Below are positions 55,690 through 64,000 of a stretch of 64,000 bases of DNA, in pieces. Below the pieces are notes generated by a model. The model did not search any database and was not told where the DNA came from. It saw only the letters and a list, made by a program, of their open reading frames with translations. Position 1 is the first letter of the stretch. Every line of letters starts with the position of its first letter. Origin of the DNA: Mycobacterium sp. 852002-10029_SCH5224772 (lineage in GTDB: Bacteria; Actinomycetota; Actinomycetes; Mycobacteriales; Mycobacteriaceae). The stretch covers positions 38,827 through 102,826 of the forward strand of contig NZ_LZHT01000014.1 in the NCBI RefSeq assembly GCF_001667315.1. The letters are read 5' to 3'. The translations under genes were made by a program, and so were the position numbers.

Positions 55690-55980
55690 ATGAGCGCAGT
55701 CCAGCCCGCGCAAGCGCAGGTCCCGCGCTGGCTGCGCTACGTCCTGGCGTCGGATCGCGCCGGGTCGGCGTGGTACATCGGCACCGGCTTCTTCTTCGCG
55801 CCGGTACTGGCCGTGTTCTCGCCGTGGCCCGCCGTCACCGAAGTGCTGTGGGGCATCATCGCGGTGGCCGGGCTCTGGCTGGGGCTGCTCGGCATCGCGA
55901 TGGCCATCGGGCTGGCCCGAATATTGCGCTCGGGGGCCGAAGTTCCCGAAGACTACTGGCGCTCGCTGGTGCACTACTAG
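55690..55980 (+). CDS. Small membrane protein (Rv1892-like)
   Basis: 96 residues from ATG 55690. Two membrane helices (about 26-45 and 54-79) separated by a short Pro-containing turn; the last part is acidic (SGAEVPEDYWRSLVHY). The function is unknown. It probably shares the transcript of the preceding gene. Confidence 0.85.
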   Translation: MSAVQPAQAQVPRWLRYVLASDRAGSAWYIGTGFFFAPVLAVFSPWPAVTEVLWGIIAVAGLWLGLLGIAMAIGLARILRSGAEVPEDYWRSLVHY

Positions 55981-56147
55981 GGCCCAGGCCCCACGGTCGA
56001 CGCAGCCCTGCCGGCCTCACAACGCCAAACCACACCGGTTGCGCACTTCTGACTCGGGACACTGGTAGGCCTCGCCGCCGGCGAGAAACGGTGCCGTACC
56101 GCGTCTAGAGTTCAGGGCAACGACCCGGCAACAAAAGGAGATTCGAG

Positions 56148-56369
56148 ATGGCCTTCAATCCCAAAGATGCGGTCGACGCGGCGAGGGACATCGCGACCAA
56201 CGCCGTCGAAAAAGCTTCCGACATCGTCGAACACGCCGGCGACATCATCCGGGGTGACCTCGCCGGCGGCGCCAGCGGCATCGTTGCGAACTCCATCGAC
56301 ATCGGTACCTATGCGCTGGACCGGACGAAGGAAGTGTTCACCGGCCGGGAAGACGTCGACGACGTCTAG
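56148..56369 (+). CDS. Small CsbD-like/hypothetical protein (Rv1893-like)
   Basis: 73 residues, nearly the 72 of Rv1893. AAAAGGAG lies 10 bases upstream. It is a helical, amphipathic protein rich in Ala and Asp (AVDAARDIATNAVEKASDIVE), without a membrane segment or known motif. Function unknown. Convergent with the nitronate monooxygenase gene. Confidence 0.85.
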   Translation: MAFNPKDAVDAARDIATNAVEKASDIVEHAGDIIRGDLAGGASGIVANSIDIGTYALDRTKEVFTGREDVDDV

Positions 56370-56395
56370 GCCCGCTGGCAGGCAAGCCTCCGTCG

Positions 56396-57526
56396 TCAGA
56401 CGGAGGCGGCCTCGTTGAGCTCGTCCAGCCTGTTGGTCGCTTCCAAGTACTCCTGCACCCAGCGTTCGATGACCGTCGACGTCTTCTCCACCTTGGTGAA
56501 CTGACCGACAACCTGACCGACCGGGTTGAACGCGACGTCGACCGATTCGTTCGGGTACCTATTGGTAGCCCGCACCGCCATGCCGGACACCATGTACTGC
56601 AACGGCATCCCGAGCGGCTTGGGGTTGTCCGGCGCCTCCCATGCCTCGGTCCAGTCGTTGCGCAGCATGCGGGCCGGCTTGCCGGTGAACGACCGGCTGC
56701 GGACGGTGTCGCGGCTGCCCGCCTTGACGTAGGCCTCCTGCTGGACGGGGGTGTTCGAGGATTCCTCGACCATCAACCACTGCGATCCGGTCCACGCGCC
56801 CTGCGCGCCCAGAGCCAGCGCGGCCGCGATCTGCTCACCGCTGCCGATGCCGCCGGCGGCCAGCACCGGAACCGGGGCGACCTCCTTGACGACCTGGGGC
56901 CACAGCACGATCGAGCCGACCTCGCCGCAGTGGCCGCCGGCCTCGCCGCCCTGCGCGATGATGATGTCGACGCCCGCGTCGGCGTGCTTGCGAGCCTGCG
57001 AGGGGGAGCCGCACAGCGCGGCGACCTTGAGACCGGCGTCGTGAATGTGCTTGATCATGTCGGCCGGCGGGGTGCCGAGCGCGTTGGCGATCATCTTCAC
57101 CTTCGGGTGCTTGAGCGCCACCTCGACCTGGGGCGTGGCCGTAGCCTCCGTCCAGCCGAGGAGCTGCAGGCTGTCGCCGTCGCTGTCCTCGACCGGCACA
57201 CCGTGATCGGCGAGGATCTTCTTTCCGAAGTCAAGGTGCTCCTGCGGCACCATCTTGCGCAGGGTCTCGGCCAGCTCCTCCGCGGACAGGTGTGAGTCCA
57301 TGCCCTCGTACTTGTTCGGGATGACGATGTCGACGCCGTAGGGGTGGTCGCCGATGTTCTCGTCAATCCAGTTGAGCTCGATCTCGAGCTGCTCGGGCGT
57401 GAAGCCGACGGCCCCGAGCACGCCGAACCCCCCGGCCTTGCTGACCGCCACGACGACATCGCGGCAGTGGGTGAAGGCGAAGATCGGGAACTCGATGCCG
57501 AGTTCGTCGCAAATAGGGGTGTGCAT
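56396..57526 (-). CDS. Nitronate monooxygenase (Rv1894c-like)
   Basis: 376 residues, the exact length of Rv1894c. NMO/2-nitropropane dioxygenase fold: an N-terminal PICDELGIEFPIFAFTHCRD segment, the GGEAGGHCGEVGSI motif with the His, and PVLAAGGIGSGEQIAAALALGA for FMN phosphate binding. The enzyme oxidises nitronates, or related acidic C-H substrates, with FMN. A KstR-type box (57553-57566) is 27 bases upstream of its start, suggesting control by sterol availability. Confidence 0.93.
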   Translation of the reverse strand: MHTPICDELGIEFPIFAFTHCRDVVVAVSKAGGFGVLGAVGFTPEQLEIELNWIDENIGDHPYGVDIVIPNKYEGMDSHLSAEELAETLRKMVPQEHLDFGKKILADHGVPVEDSDGDSLQLLGWTEATATPQVEVALKHPKVKMIANALGTPPADMIKHIHDAGLKVAALCGSPSQARKHADAGVDIIIAQGGEAGGHCGEVGSIVLWPQVVKEVAPVPVLAAGGIGSGEQIAAALALGAQGAWTGSQWLMVEESSNTPVQQEAYVKAGSRDTVRSRSFTGKPARMLRNDWTEAWEAPDNPKPLGMPLQYMVSGMAVRATNRYPNESVDVAFNPVGQVVGQFTKVEKTSTVIERWVQEYLEATNRLDELNEAASV

Positions 57527-57552
57527 TACAACTCCTGGGATGCTCGCCGAAT

Positions 57553-57566
57553 TGGAACGTGTTCTA
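57553..57566. promoter_or_regulatory. KstR box upstream of the nitronate monooxygenase gene
   Basis: TGGAACGTGTTCTA matches all eight fixed positions of the KstR consensus TnnAACnnGTTnnA. It lies 27 bases from the nitronate monooxygenase start. The 325-base segment 57527-57851 to the divergent monooxygenase gene holds this box and no gene. As I recall, the Mtb Rv1894c promoter is in the KstR regulon. Confidence 0.78.
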
Positions 57567-57851
57567 GTTTAGTACGGAGCTCACTGACGTGGCCAGCGGG
57601 CCCGGCCCTGCGCCCTGTTACTACGACCCGTCGCTGAATCGTGGTGCGATGCGGTTCACCGCCCATCAGCGGCTCCCGACCAGCACTTTCCGGCACCCCC
57701 GCAAAGCCCCTGGCGGACGAGGACGGCGCGCCGATATGCGGTGGTTGCCGATGCTTGATCCCGCGCCGAGCGAGCGGGTAGCGTAGTGCTGCAATTACGA
57801 AACCATGCGTAGCGTAATTGGCCACCACACCACGCGAGAGGATCTCCCTTG

Positions 57852-59801
57852 ATGCGCAGCCGCTACGCCGGCGATCCCTTCACCACAGCCACACCCGAGA
57901 TCGCCGCCGCGCTAGAAGATGTCAGCGTCCCCACGCTGTTGCTCTCGCTCGTCCACATCACCGGCGACCCCCGATTCATCCGCGACTTCAAGCAGATGGG
58001 CATCTTCCTCAACGAGGTCCAGGGCTTCATGTCGGAAGAGGACAAGGCGCGCGCCCGCGCCGAGGCGCTGTCGGTGATCACCGAGTATCGGGACCGCGGC
58101 TGCCCCGAACCCGAGCCGCTGAGCCCGGAACTCATCAGGGAAATGATGGACTGGGCGGCCTGTGAGCACGTGCCCGACGACTATCTCTGCCTGGTCTCCG
58201 AAGAGCTGGACCTCGACGGCGTCGACCCCCGGCGCCCCGCCGCGTTGCCGGCCGAGAGCGCGGCGCAGCTTCCCGTACTGGTCATCGGGTGCGGCGAATC
58301 CGGCATCCTGGCCGGCGTGCGCCTCAAGCAAGCCAACATTCCGTTCACCATCGTCGAGAAGAACGCCGGCCCCGGCGGAACATGGTGGGAGAACAGCTAT
58401 CCCGGCGCCCGGGTCGATGTGGCGAACCATTTCTATTGCTACAGCTTCGAACCCAACAACGACTGGACCCATTTCTTCGCCGAGCAATACGAGCTGCGGG
58501 ACTATTTCACAAAGGTCATCAACGAACACGACCTGGCCGACCAGATACGTTGGCAGACCGAGGTTCTCGCAGCCGAATGGAACGACGACGAAGGCACGTG
58601 GAACGTTTCGCTGCGATCGGCCGACGGGAAGACGACCATCGTGCACGCGCGTGCGCTCATCACCGCGGTGGGCCAACTGAACCGTCCCAACATTCCCGCG
58701 TTGGATGGAGCCGACACCTTCGAAGGACCATCGTTTCACTCGGCGGCCTGGGATCACTCGGTCGATCTGGCAGGCAAGCGGGTCGCGCTCGTCGGAGCCG
58801 GCGCCAGTGGTTTCCAGATCGCGCCAGCCATCGCGGAGGACGTCGAGCGCCTGACGGTGTTTCAGCGGACCGCGCAGTGGATGTTCCCGAACCCGATGTA
58901 TCACGACGAGGTCGGCGACGGTGTGCGCTGGGCGATGCGACACCTGCCGTTCTACGGGAGGTGGTACCGGTTCCTGGTGCTGTGGCCCGGCTCGGACAAG
59001 GGCCTGGACGCCGCCGAGGGTGACCCGAACTACGCCGATCAGGATCACGCCGTCAGCGACATCAATGCCGGCGCGCACATGATGTTCTCTCAGTGGATCA
59101 GCAGCCAGGTCGGCGAAGATCCGGAGTTGTTGGCCAAGGTGATGCCGGACTATCCCGCCTGCGGCAAACGCACGCTGCAGGACAACGGCAGCTGGTTGCG
59201 CACGCTGCAGCGCGACAACGTCGAATTGGTGCGCACATCCATCGAGCGGATCACGCCGCGCGGCATCGTCACCGAGGACGGTGTGGCGCACGACGTCGAT
59301 GTCATCGTCTACGCCACCGGGTTCCGGCACACCGATGTGCTGTGGCCGCTGAAGGTCACCGGCCGCAACGGAGTCGACCTGCACGCGATGTGGGGGAGCA
59401 GGCCGTATGCCTACCTCGGGATCACCGTCCCGGAGTTCCCGAACTTCTTCATCGTCTACGGGCCCGGAACCCACCTCGCCCACGGGGGAAGCCTGATCTT
59501 CCAGTCCGAACTGCAGATGCGCTACATCGACCAGTGCCTGGCGCGCCTGGCCGAGACCGGCGTGCATTCGGTGGAGCCGAAACCCGAGGCCGCCACGGAC
59601 TGGCACCGCCGGACACAGGCCCAGATCAAGAAGATGGTGTGGTCGCACCCAGCGGTCAAGCACTCGTATTTCAAGAACGCCGACGGCGAGATTCACACCG
59701 TTAGCCCGTGGCGTCTCAACGAGTACTGGTCCGCGGTGCGCGAACCCGACTGGTCACAATTCGTAGTGCGCCAGAAAGAGCAAGCGCGACAGGGAAAGTG
59801 A
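57852..59801 (+). CDS. FAD-dependent Baeyer-Villiger-type monooxygenase
   Basis: 649 residues from ATG 57852 (a TTG one codon earlier is possible). FAD motif GCGESG near 146-151, NADPH motif GAGASGFQI near 315-325, and the BVMO fingerprint FEGPSFHSAAWD near 290-301. An N-terminal helical extension of 130 residues precedes the flavin domain, as in some long mycobacterial BVMOs. It inserts oxygen next to ketones to form esters. Forms an operon with the dehydrogenase and amidohydrolase genes (gaps 10 and 14). Confidence 0.92.
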   Translation: MRSRYAGDPFTTATPEIAAALEDVSVPTLLLSLVHITGDPRFIRDFKQMGIFLNEVQGFMSEEDKARARAEALSVITEYRDRGCPEPEPLSPELIREMMDWAACEHVPDDYLCLVSEELDLDGVDPRRPAALPAESAAQLPVLVIGCGESGILAGVRLKQANIPFTIVEKNAGPGGTWWENSYPGARVDVANHFYCYSFEPNNDWTHFFAEQYELRDYFTKVINEHDLADQIRWQTEVLAAEWNDDEGTWNVSLRSADGKTTIVHARALITAVGQLNRPNIPALDGADTFEGPSFHSAAWDHSVDLAGKRVALVGAGASGFQIAPAIAEDVERLTVFQRTAQWMFPNPMYHDEVGDGVRWAMRHLPFYGRWYRFLVLWPGSDKGLDAAEGDPNYADQDHAVSDINAGAHMMFSQWISSQVGEDPELLAKVMPDYPACGKRTLQDNGSWLRTLQRDNVELVRTSIERITPRGIVTEDGVAHDVDVIVYATGFRHTDVLWPLKVTGRNGVDLHAMWGSRPYAYLGITVPEFPNFFIVYGPGTHLAHGGSLIFQSELQMRYIDQCLARLAETGVHSVEPKPEAATDWHRRTQAQIKKMVWSHPAVKHSYFKNADGEIHTVSPWRLNEYWSAVREPDWSQFVVRQKEQARQGK

Positions 59802-59811
59802 GCACACCGAT

Positions 59812-60837
59812 ATGCGCACGGTAGTCGTCGATGGGCCTCGCAGCATCCGGGTCGAAACCCGCCCGGACCCAACGCTCCCGGGTCCCGACGGAGCGATCGT
59901 GGAGGTAACCGCCGCCGGAATCTGCGGATCCGATCTGCACTTCTACGAGGCCGACTTTCCGATGCCCGACCCGATCGCGCTCGGCCACGAAGCCATCGGC
60001 ACGGTCGTGGAAGCCGGGCCGCAGGTGCGCAACGTCAGGGTCGGCGATCAGGTCATGGTGTCGTCGGTGGCGGGCTGCGGCGCCTGCGCGGGGTGCGCCA
60101 CCCACGACCCGGTCATGTGCCACTCCGGCTTTCAGATCTTCGGCGGGGGTGTGCTCGGTGGCGCGCAGGCCGATCTGCTCGCGGTGCCGGCCGCCGATTT
60201 CCAGCTGCTGAAGATGCCCGAGGGTATCAGCACCGAACAGGCTTTGTTGCTCACCGACAATCTCGCCACCGGGTGGGCGGCGGCACAACGGGCCGACATT
60301 CCCTTCGGGGGTACCGTGGCGGTCATCGGGCTGGGGGCCGTCGGGCTGTGCTCGCTGCGCAGCGCCCTTTTTCAGGGCGCTGCAACGGTTTTCGCGGTTG
60401 ATCAGGTTGACGGCCGGCTCCAGCGTGCCGCACAGTGGGGGGCGACCCCCCTCAAGGCGCCGGCGCTCGCGACCATCCTCGAGGCCACCGGCGGCCGCGG
60501 CGCCGACGCGGTGATCGACGCCGTCGCCACGGACGCGTCCCTGACCGAGGCGCTCAACGCCGTGCGGCCGGGCGGCACCGTCTCGGTGGTCGGTGTGCAC
60601 GACATGAATCCGTTTCCCCTCAACGCCCTGGGCTGCCTGATCCGCAGCATCACGCTGCGGATGACCACCGCGCCGGTGCAGCGGACCTGGCCGGAATTGA
60701 TCCCGCTGCTGCAGTCCGGTCGCCTCGATGTCGACGGCATATTCACCACGACAATGCCTTTGGACGACGCGGCCAAGGGCTACGCGACCGCGGAGTCGCG
60801 ATCGGGTGATGATGTGAAGATCCTGTTGAAGCCGTAG
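59812..60837 (+). CDS. Zinc-dependent dehydrogenase (Rv1895-like)
   Basis: 341 residues. MDR zinc site: CGSDLHFYEADFP and GHEAIG. Cys cluster CGACAGCATHDPVMC and cofactor fold VIGLGAVGLCSLR. It oxidises or reduces secondary alcohols with NAD(P). It may act with the BVMO: the BVMO converts a ketone to an ester, and an alcohol dehydrogenase can supply the ketone. Rv1895 is longer (about 384), so orthology is likely but not certain. Confidence 0.9.
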   Translation: MRTVVVDGPRSIRVETRPDPTLPGPDGAIVEVTAAGICGSDLHFYEADFPMPDPIALGHEAIGTVVEAGPQVRNVRVGDQVMVSSVAGCGACAGCATHDPVMCHSGFQIFGGGVLGGAQADLLAVPAADFQLLKMPEGISTEQALLLTDNLATGWAAAQRADIPFGGTVAVIGLGAVGLCSLRSALFQGAATVFAVDQVDGRLQRAAQWGATPLKAPALATILEATGGRGADAVIDAVATDASLTEALNAVRPGGTVSVVGVHDMNPFPLNALGCLIRSITLRMTTAPVQRTWPELIPLLQSGRLDVDGIFTTTMPLDDAAKGYATAESRSGDDVKILLKP

Positions 60838-60851
60838 CTTTTTGTGGCAGC

Positions 60852-61784
60852 ATGAGCATCATGCGCTGTGCCGCAATTCAGCTCGAAGCCGTGCCCGCCG
60901 ACGTCGACGCCAACCTCGCCAGCACCGAACGCCTCGTCGAACGGGCAGTTGCCGCGGGTGCGGACACCATCGCGTTGCCGGAGTTCTTCACCACCGGAGT
61001 CGGCTTCTGGCCCGAACTCGCCGACGCCGCACTACCGCCCGACGGCAAAGCCACCGATCTTCTGCTGAGCCTTGCGCGGCAGCACGGCGTGATGATCGGT
61101 GGTTCGTTGCTGATCCGAGATACAGACCGAAACGTGCGCAACGCTTACCTTCTCGTCACCGCGGAGGGCGTTGCCGGGCGTCACGACAAAGACCTGCCGA
61201 CGATGTGGGAGAACGCGTTTTATGTCGGTGGCCACGACGACGGCGTGATCGAGACGGGTACCGTGACCGTGGGTGCGGCGGTCTGCTGGGAGTTGATGCG
61301 CACCCAAACGGTGCACCGGCTGCGTGGACGTATCGATCTGGCCATGACCGGTTCGGGCTGGTGGTCGATCCCCGACTGGTGGCCCAAGGCGAGCTTCCGC
61401 CGGATGGAGGCGCGCAACGCGGCCACCGCCATGCGAGCAGCGGCCTCATTCGCGGGCTACGTGGGGGCCCCGGTCCTGCACGCGGCGCACGCGGGTGGGC
61501 TGCACTGCCGCATGCCGTGGCTACCGTTGGACTACGCCGGCCGGTTCGAGGGCGGCACCATGATCGTCGCCGCCGACGGCACGGTCTTGGCCTGCCGAGA
61601 CCAGACCGAGGGCGAAGGGGTCGTCGTCGCCGACGTCGAGGTTGGACGCCGCACCCCGATCATCCAGGCGCCCAAGGGTTTCTGGCTGCACCAACGTGGC
61701 GCGCTGGCCACCATCACCTGGCACTACCAACGCCTGCACGGCAGGCGCTACTACCGCCGCCACGTCGCGCGAGCCGCGTCCTGA
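60852..61784 (+). CDS. Carbon-nitrogen hydrolase (nitrilase superfamily)
   Basis: 310 residues. Catalytic triad: Glu44 (LPEFFTTG), Lys113 (GRHDKDLP) and Cys145 (AAVCWELM). The family includes amidases, nitrilases and carbamoylases. The last gene of the BVMO operon, so it may act on an amide or nitrile product, which is inferred. An in-frame ATG at 60861 is an alternative start. Convergent with the methyltransferase gene. Confidence 0.9.
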   Translation: MSIMRCAAIQLEAVPADVDANLASTERLVERAVAAGADTIALPEFFTTGVGFWPELADAALPPDGKATDLLLSLARQHGVMIGGSLLIRDTDRNVRNAYLLVTAEGVAGRHDKDLPTMWENAFYVGGHDDGVIETGTVTVGAAVCWELMRTQTVHRLRGRIDLAMTGSGWWSIPDWWPKASFRRMEARNAATAMRAAASFAGYVGAPVLHAAHAGGLHCRMPWLPLDYAGRFEGGTMIVAADGTVLACRDQTEGEGVVVADVEVGRRTPIIQAPKGFWLHQRGALATITWHYQRLHGRRYYRRHVARAAS

Positions 61785-61787
61785 TCC

Positions 61788-62699
61788 TCACCGGCTGGCA
61801 GTGATGTATTGGGACCGCATGAATCCGTCGATCTTCACGTCGACCTCCGGCGGGGTCATTCCGTAACCGGCTTGCAAGTCGAGCGTGTTGCGAACGGGTT
61901 CGACGGCCCACCCGTGCGCGGTCAGCCACTCCGCAGGGTCGGACTGTGGTTCGTACGTCAGCGCCGAAAAGTCAACGTTGCCCGACACATTGACCCCCGG
62001 GTGGTTCGCCTCCAACGCATGGAGCTGATCGTGATCCAAGCGCGAGCCCAACGCGCCGATGGCGATCCGGCTTCCCGGCGCGCTGAGCCCGCTGATCCGG
62101 GTGAACAGCGCGTGTTGCGCCTCGTCGGTCAGGTAGGGCAGCAACCCCTCCACCGACCAGGCGCTCGGGCTCTCCACGTCAAACCCGGCCGCCTCCAGCG
62201 GCCGCGACCAGTCGGTGCGCAGATCGGCGGCGACCTCGAGCCTGTGCGCCTTGGGCGCGGCACCCTGCTCGCCGAGCACCTGCGCCTTGAATTCGAGTAC
62301 CTTCGGCAAATCGACTTCGAAGACCCTTGTGCCGTCCGGCCATTCAAGGCGGAACGCGCGCGAATCCAGCCCAGCGGCAACGATGACGGCCTGCCGGATG
62401 CCCACCTCCCCGGCGGCGAGGAAGAAGTCGTCGAAGAAGCGGGTCTGCACGCCGTACAGGCGCGGGAAGGCCAACTCGTCCTCGGAGCTACCCGGGTTGG
62501 CTAGCACCCCCGCCAAATACGGGTCCCGCGAGGCGGCGATGAAGACTTTGGCGTATTCGTCGCGCACCAACGGATGTGGGCTCATGGCATGCAGCGCACG
62601 CCATCCCGCCACGAGCAGCGCGGTGTAGCCGACGCTGCTGACGATGTCCCAGTTGTCATCGTCGGAGCGGAGCGATCCAAATCCCGGTGTCGTGCCCAT
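61788..62699 (-). CDS. SAM-dependent methyltransferase of the mycobacterial DUF574/PPM1 type (Rv1896c-like)
   Basis: 303 residues, the exact length of Rv1896c. The family motif [20 protein letters not shown] is intact, with a C-terminal [10 protein letters not shown] segment. Members form a large mycobacterial paralogue set and are predicted O-methyltransferases; substrates are unknown. Confidence 0.92.
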   Translation of the reverse strand: MGTTPGFGSLRSDDDNWDIVSSVGYTALLVAGWRALHAMSPHPLVRDEYAKVFIAASRDPYLAGVLANPGSSEDELAFPRLYGVQTRFFDDFFLAAGEVGIRQAVIVAAGLDSRAFRLEWPDGTRVFEVDLPKVLEFKAQVLGEQGAAPKAHRLEVAADLRTDWSRPLEAAGFDVESPSAWSVEGLLPYLTDEAQHALFTRISGLSAPGSRIAIGALGSRLDHDQLHALEANHPGVNVSGNVDFSALTYEPQSDPAEWLTAHGWAVEPVRNTLDLQAGYGMTPPEVDVKIDGFMRSQYITASR

Positions 62700-62760
62700 G
62701 GCCGCCCTCCCGTCACCTCGGCCAAACGCCGATTTTTCCCAACGTACCTGCGGGGCGGCG

Positions 62761-63192
62761 TCAGAGTTCCAAGAACACCGTCACCGGACCGTCGTTCACC
62801 AACTCGACCTGCATGTTCGCGCCGAACACCCCGGTCTGTACGTCGGCGCCCAAGGCCTGCAGCGCCGCCGCGAACTCCGCCACCAGCGGTTCGGCGATGG
62901 CCCGCGGCGCTGCCGCATTCCATGACGGGCGGCGGCCCTTGGCGGTGTCGGCGTAGAGGGTGAACTGGCTGACGACCAGGATGGGAGCGTCGACATCGGC
63001 CGCGGACCGCTCCTCGGCGAGAATCCTTAGGTTCCATAGCTTCTCAGCGAGCCGCCGCGCGGTGTCGCGATCATCGGTATGGGTGACGCCGACGAATGCC
63101 AGCAGGCCCTGGCCGTCCGGCCGGATGGCGCCCGCCACCGCGCCGCCGACCGACACCGCTGCTGAGGAGACCCGTTGCACCAACACCCGCAT
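62761..63192 (-). CDS. dtd: D-aminoacyl-tRNA deacylase
   Basis: 143 residues from ATG 63192, orthologue of Rv1897c. It removes D-amino acids and glycine from tRNA. The [17 protein letters not shown] motif and the Gly-cis-Pro of NDGPVT are both present. Divergent from the Rv1898-like gene with 52 bases between. Confidence 0.97.
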   Translation of the reverse strand: MRVLVQRVSSAAVSVGGAVAGAIRPDGQGLLAFVGVTHTDDRDTARRLAEKLWNLRILAEERSAADVDAPILVVSQFTLYADTAKGRRPSWNAAAPRAIAEPLVAEFAAALQALGADVQTGVFGANMQVELVNDGPVTVFLEL

Positions 63193-63244
63193 GGGTCTCG
63201 ATGCTGCCAGACCGGCCGGGACGCGGGTGGGTACGCTCGAAAGG

Positions 63245-63550
63245 GTGTCCGTGCTGGTCGCGTTTTCCGTCACCCCCATCGGAGTCGGCGAGGCTGTCGG
63301 CGAGATCGTCGCCGATGCGGTTCGGGTGGTGCGCGAGTCCGGCCTGCCCAACAAGACCGACGCGATGTTCACGGTGATCGAGGGCGAAACGTGGGAGGAC
63401 GTCATGGCCGTGGTGCAGCGCGCGGTCGAGGCGGTGGCCGCCCGCGCGCCGAGGGTCAGCACGGTGATCAAGGCCGACTGGCGCACCGGGGTCAGCGACG
63501 CGATGACGCAGAAGGTCGCCTCGGTCGAGCGTCACCTCACCGAAGGCTAG
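63245..63550 (+). CDS. Thiamine-binding-like MTH1187/YkoF family protein (Rv1898-like)
   Basis: 101 residues from GTG 63245, the length expected for Rv1898. Sequence [19 protein letters not shown] then [20 protein letters not shown] matches the MTH1187 family, small ferredoxin-like proteins that may bind thiamine or related ligands. The stop overlaps the convergent macro-domain stop by three bases. Confidence 0.92.
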   Translation: MSVLVAFSVTPIGVGEAVGEIVADAVRVVRESGLPNKTDAMFTVIEGETWEDVMAVVQRAVEAVAARAPRVSTVIKADWRTGVSDAMTQKVASVERHLTEG

Positions 63551-63837
63551 GCCCGCACCGCCGCCCGAAACGCTTGCTCGGCCGCGTCACCGTGGACGGC
63601 GAAGACCACCTTCTGTAGCGAACCCGGCTGGTGGTGCCGCACGGCGTCGACCATCAGCCGGGCCGCCTCGTTGAGCGGGAAGCCGCCGACGCCGGTACCG
63701 AACGCCACCAACCCCAGCGTGCGGCATCCAAGTTCGTCGGCCTTGCGCAATGTCGAAGCCGTGGCGGCGCCGATGATCTCGGCGGAGGTCGGGCCCCCGA
63801 GCTCCATCGTCGCCGCGTGGATGACGTAACGCGCGCG
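63547..63837 (-). CDS. Macro-domain protein, C-terminal part (LppD-like), disrupted at the inverted junction
   Basis: The minus-strand frame encodes [20 protein letters not shown] and then [28 protein letters not shown] and the end ARA, the C-terminal two thirds of a macro domain (ADP-ribose binding). It matches the macro domain of Mtb Rv1899c (LppD). Upstream of 63835 the frame stays open but the residues no longer resemble the family; the proper upstream part is on the other strand. See the inverted repeat. The gene is broken as read here. Confidence 0.7.
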   Translation of the reverse strand, partial: RARYVIHAATMELGGPTSAEIIGAATASTLRKADELGCRTLGLVAFGTGVGGFPLNEAARLMVDAVRHHQPGSLQKVVFAVHGDAAEQAFRAAVRA

Positions 63838-64000
63838 GGCGGGCCCGAAGTGCAGCGCGAATCGACCCAGAAGGCGCCGATCGGGCTCGGCGAAGCGATC
63901 GAGACCACGGCCGGCGACATGCCCGCGCGTTACGTCATCCACGCGGCGACGATGGAGCTCGGGGGCCCGACCTCCGCCGAGATCATCGGCGCCGCCACGG
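63759..64000. repeat. Perfect 77-bp inverted repeat in the macro-domain gene, running off the window
   Basis: Bases 63759-63835 are identical to the reverse complement of 63924-64000, 77 of 77. The spacer is 88 bases (63836-63923). Arm 2 ends at the window edge, so the true repeat may be longer. Both arms code for the same macro-domain residues ([12 protein letters not shown]...). The arms begin to differ at a GCGCG/CGGGC stretch. Confidence 0.93.
63838..64000 (+). CDS. Macro-domain protein fragment on the plus strand, partial
   Basis: A plus-strand frame reads GGPEVQRESTQKAPIGLGEA, then [18 protein letters not shown] and on to the edge. This is a natural macro-domain order, including the APIGLGEAIETTAGDMPA segment that should precede YVIHAAT. 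It carries the middle third of the domain, the same gene as the minus-strand fragment but in reverse orientation. It continues beyond the window; no start codon is visible. Confidence 0.68.

Overview
The window is GC-rich and reads as one stretch of a slow-growing Mycobacterium chromosome. Gene order follows the M. tuberculosis (Mtb) interval from about Rv1846c (blaI) to Rv1899c: ndh, modABC, apa, adhA, lldD2, bfrA, glnA3, cyp140, lppE, rpfC, secreted chorismate mutase, fbpB (antigen 85B) and dtd. It is not M. tuberculosis itself. The urease genes expected between the Rv1847 and ndh orthologues are absent, lon and a phosphoketolase are present, oxyR is intact, and several oxidoreductase cassettes are added. 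An M. avium-complex-like species fits, but the species cannot be fixed from sequence alone. Rv numbers below are orthology labels given from memory of gene order and protein length.

Left third (1-31 kb): a blaI fragment, an IdeR-box-driven small RNA locus matching MrsI, a hotdog thioesterase, NADH dehydrogenase II, an F420-type oxidoreductase, and a molybdate ABC transporter split by an opposing gene. Then come the secreted adhesin Apa, an alcohol dehydrogenase, a CPBP membrane protein, phosphoketolase, a UppP phosphatase, acyl-CoA enzymes (Rv1866-Rv1868), a FAD reductase, small hypothetical genes, Lon, and L-lactate dehydrogenase LldD2.

Middle (31-44 kb): an inserted block holds a GH13 enzyme, ahpD and ahpC divergent from intact oxyR, with an OxyR-type operator over the oxyR start codon. 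Next are Rv1874, Rv1875, a crotonase, and the iron-storage pair bfd/bfrA with two tandem IdeR boxes. An MFS pump, a CMD-family protein, a luciferase-like oxidoreductase, glnA3 and its coupled amidohydrolase follow.

Right third (44-64 kb): a small secreted peptide, cyp140, lppE, an SDR/SRPBCC pair, rpfC, chorismate mutase, fbpB and an Rv1887-type protein. A CYP125-family P450/alcohol dehydrogenase/YceI operon and a Baeyer-Villiger monooxygenase/dehydrogenase/amidohydrolase operon follow. KstR-like boxes lie upstream of the P450 and of the nitronate monooxygenase, suggesting sterol or lipid catabolism. The window ends with a methyltransferase, dtd, an Rv1898 protein and a macro-domain gene.

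Main points for a second look: (1) the IdeR-driven MrsI-like sRNA and the IdeR-boxed bfrA lie in one window, as two arms of an iron-sparing circuit; (2) the last 250 bases contain a perfect 77-base inverted repeat inside a macro-domain gene, so halves of the gene face each other, from either a rearrangement or an assembly fold-back; (3) the mod operon is split by an opposing gene; (4) OxyR and KstR-type operators are readable; (5) there are tandem and palindromic intergenic repeats. No tRNA, rRNA, CRISPR array, insertion sequence or prophage was seen.
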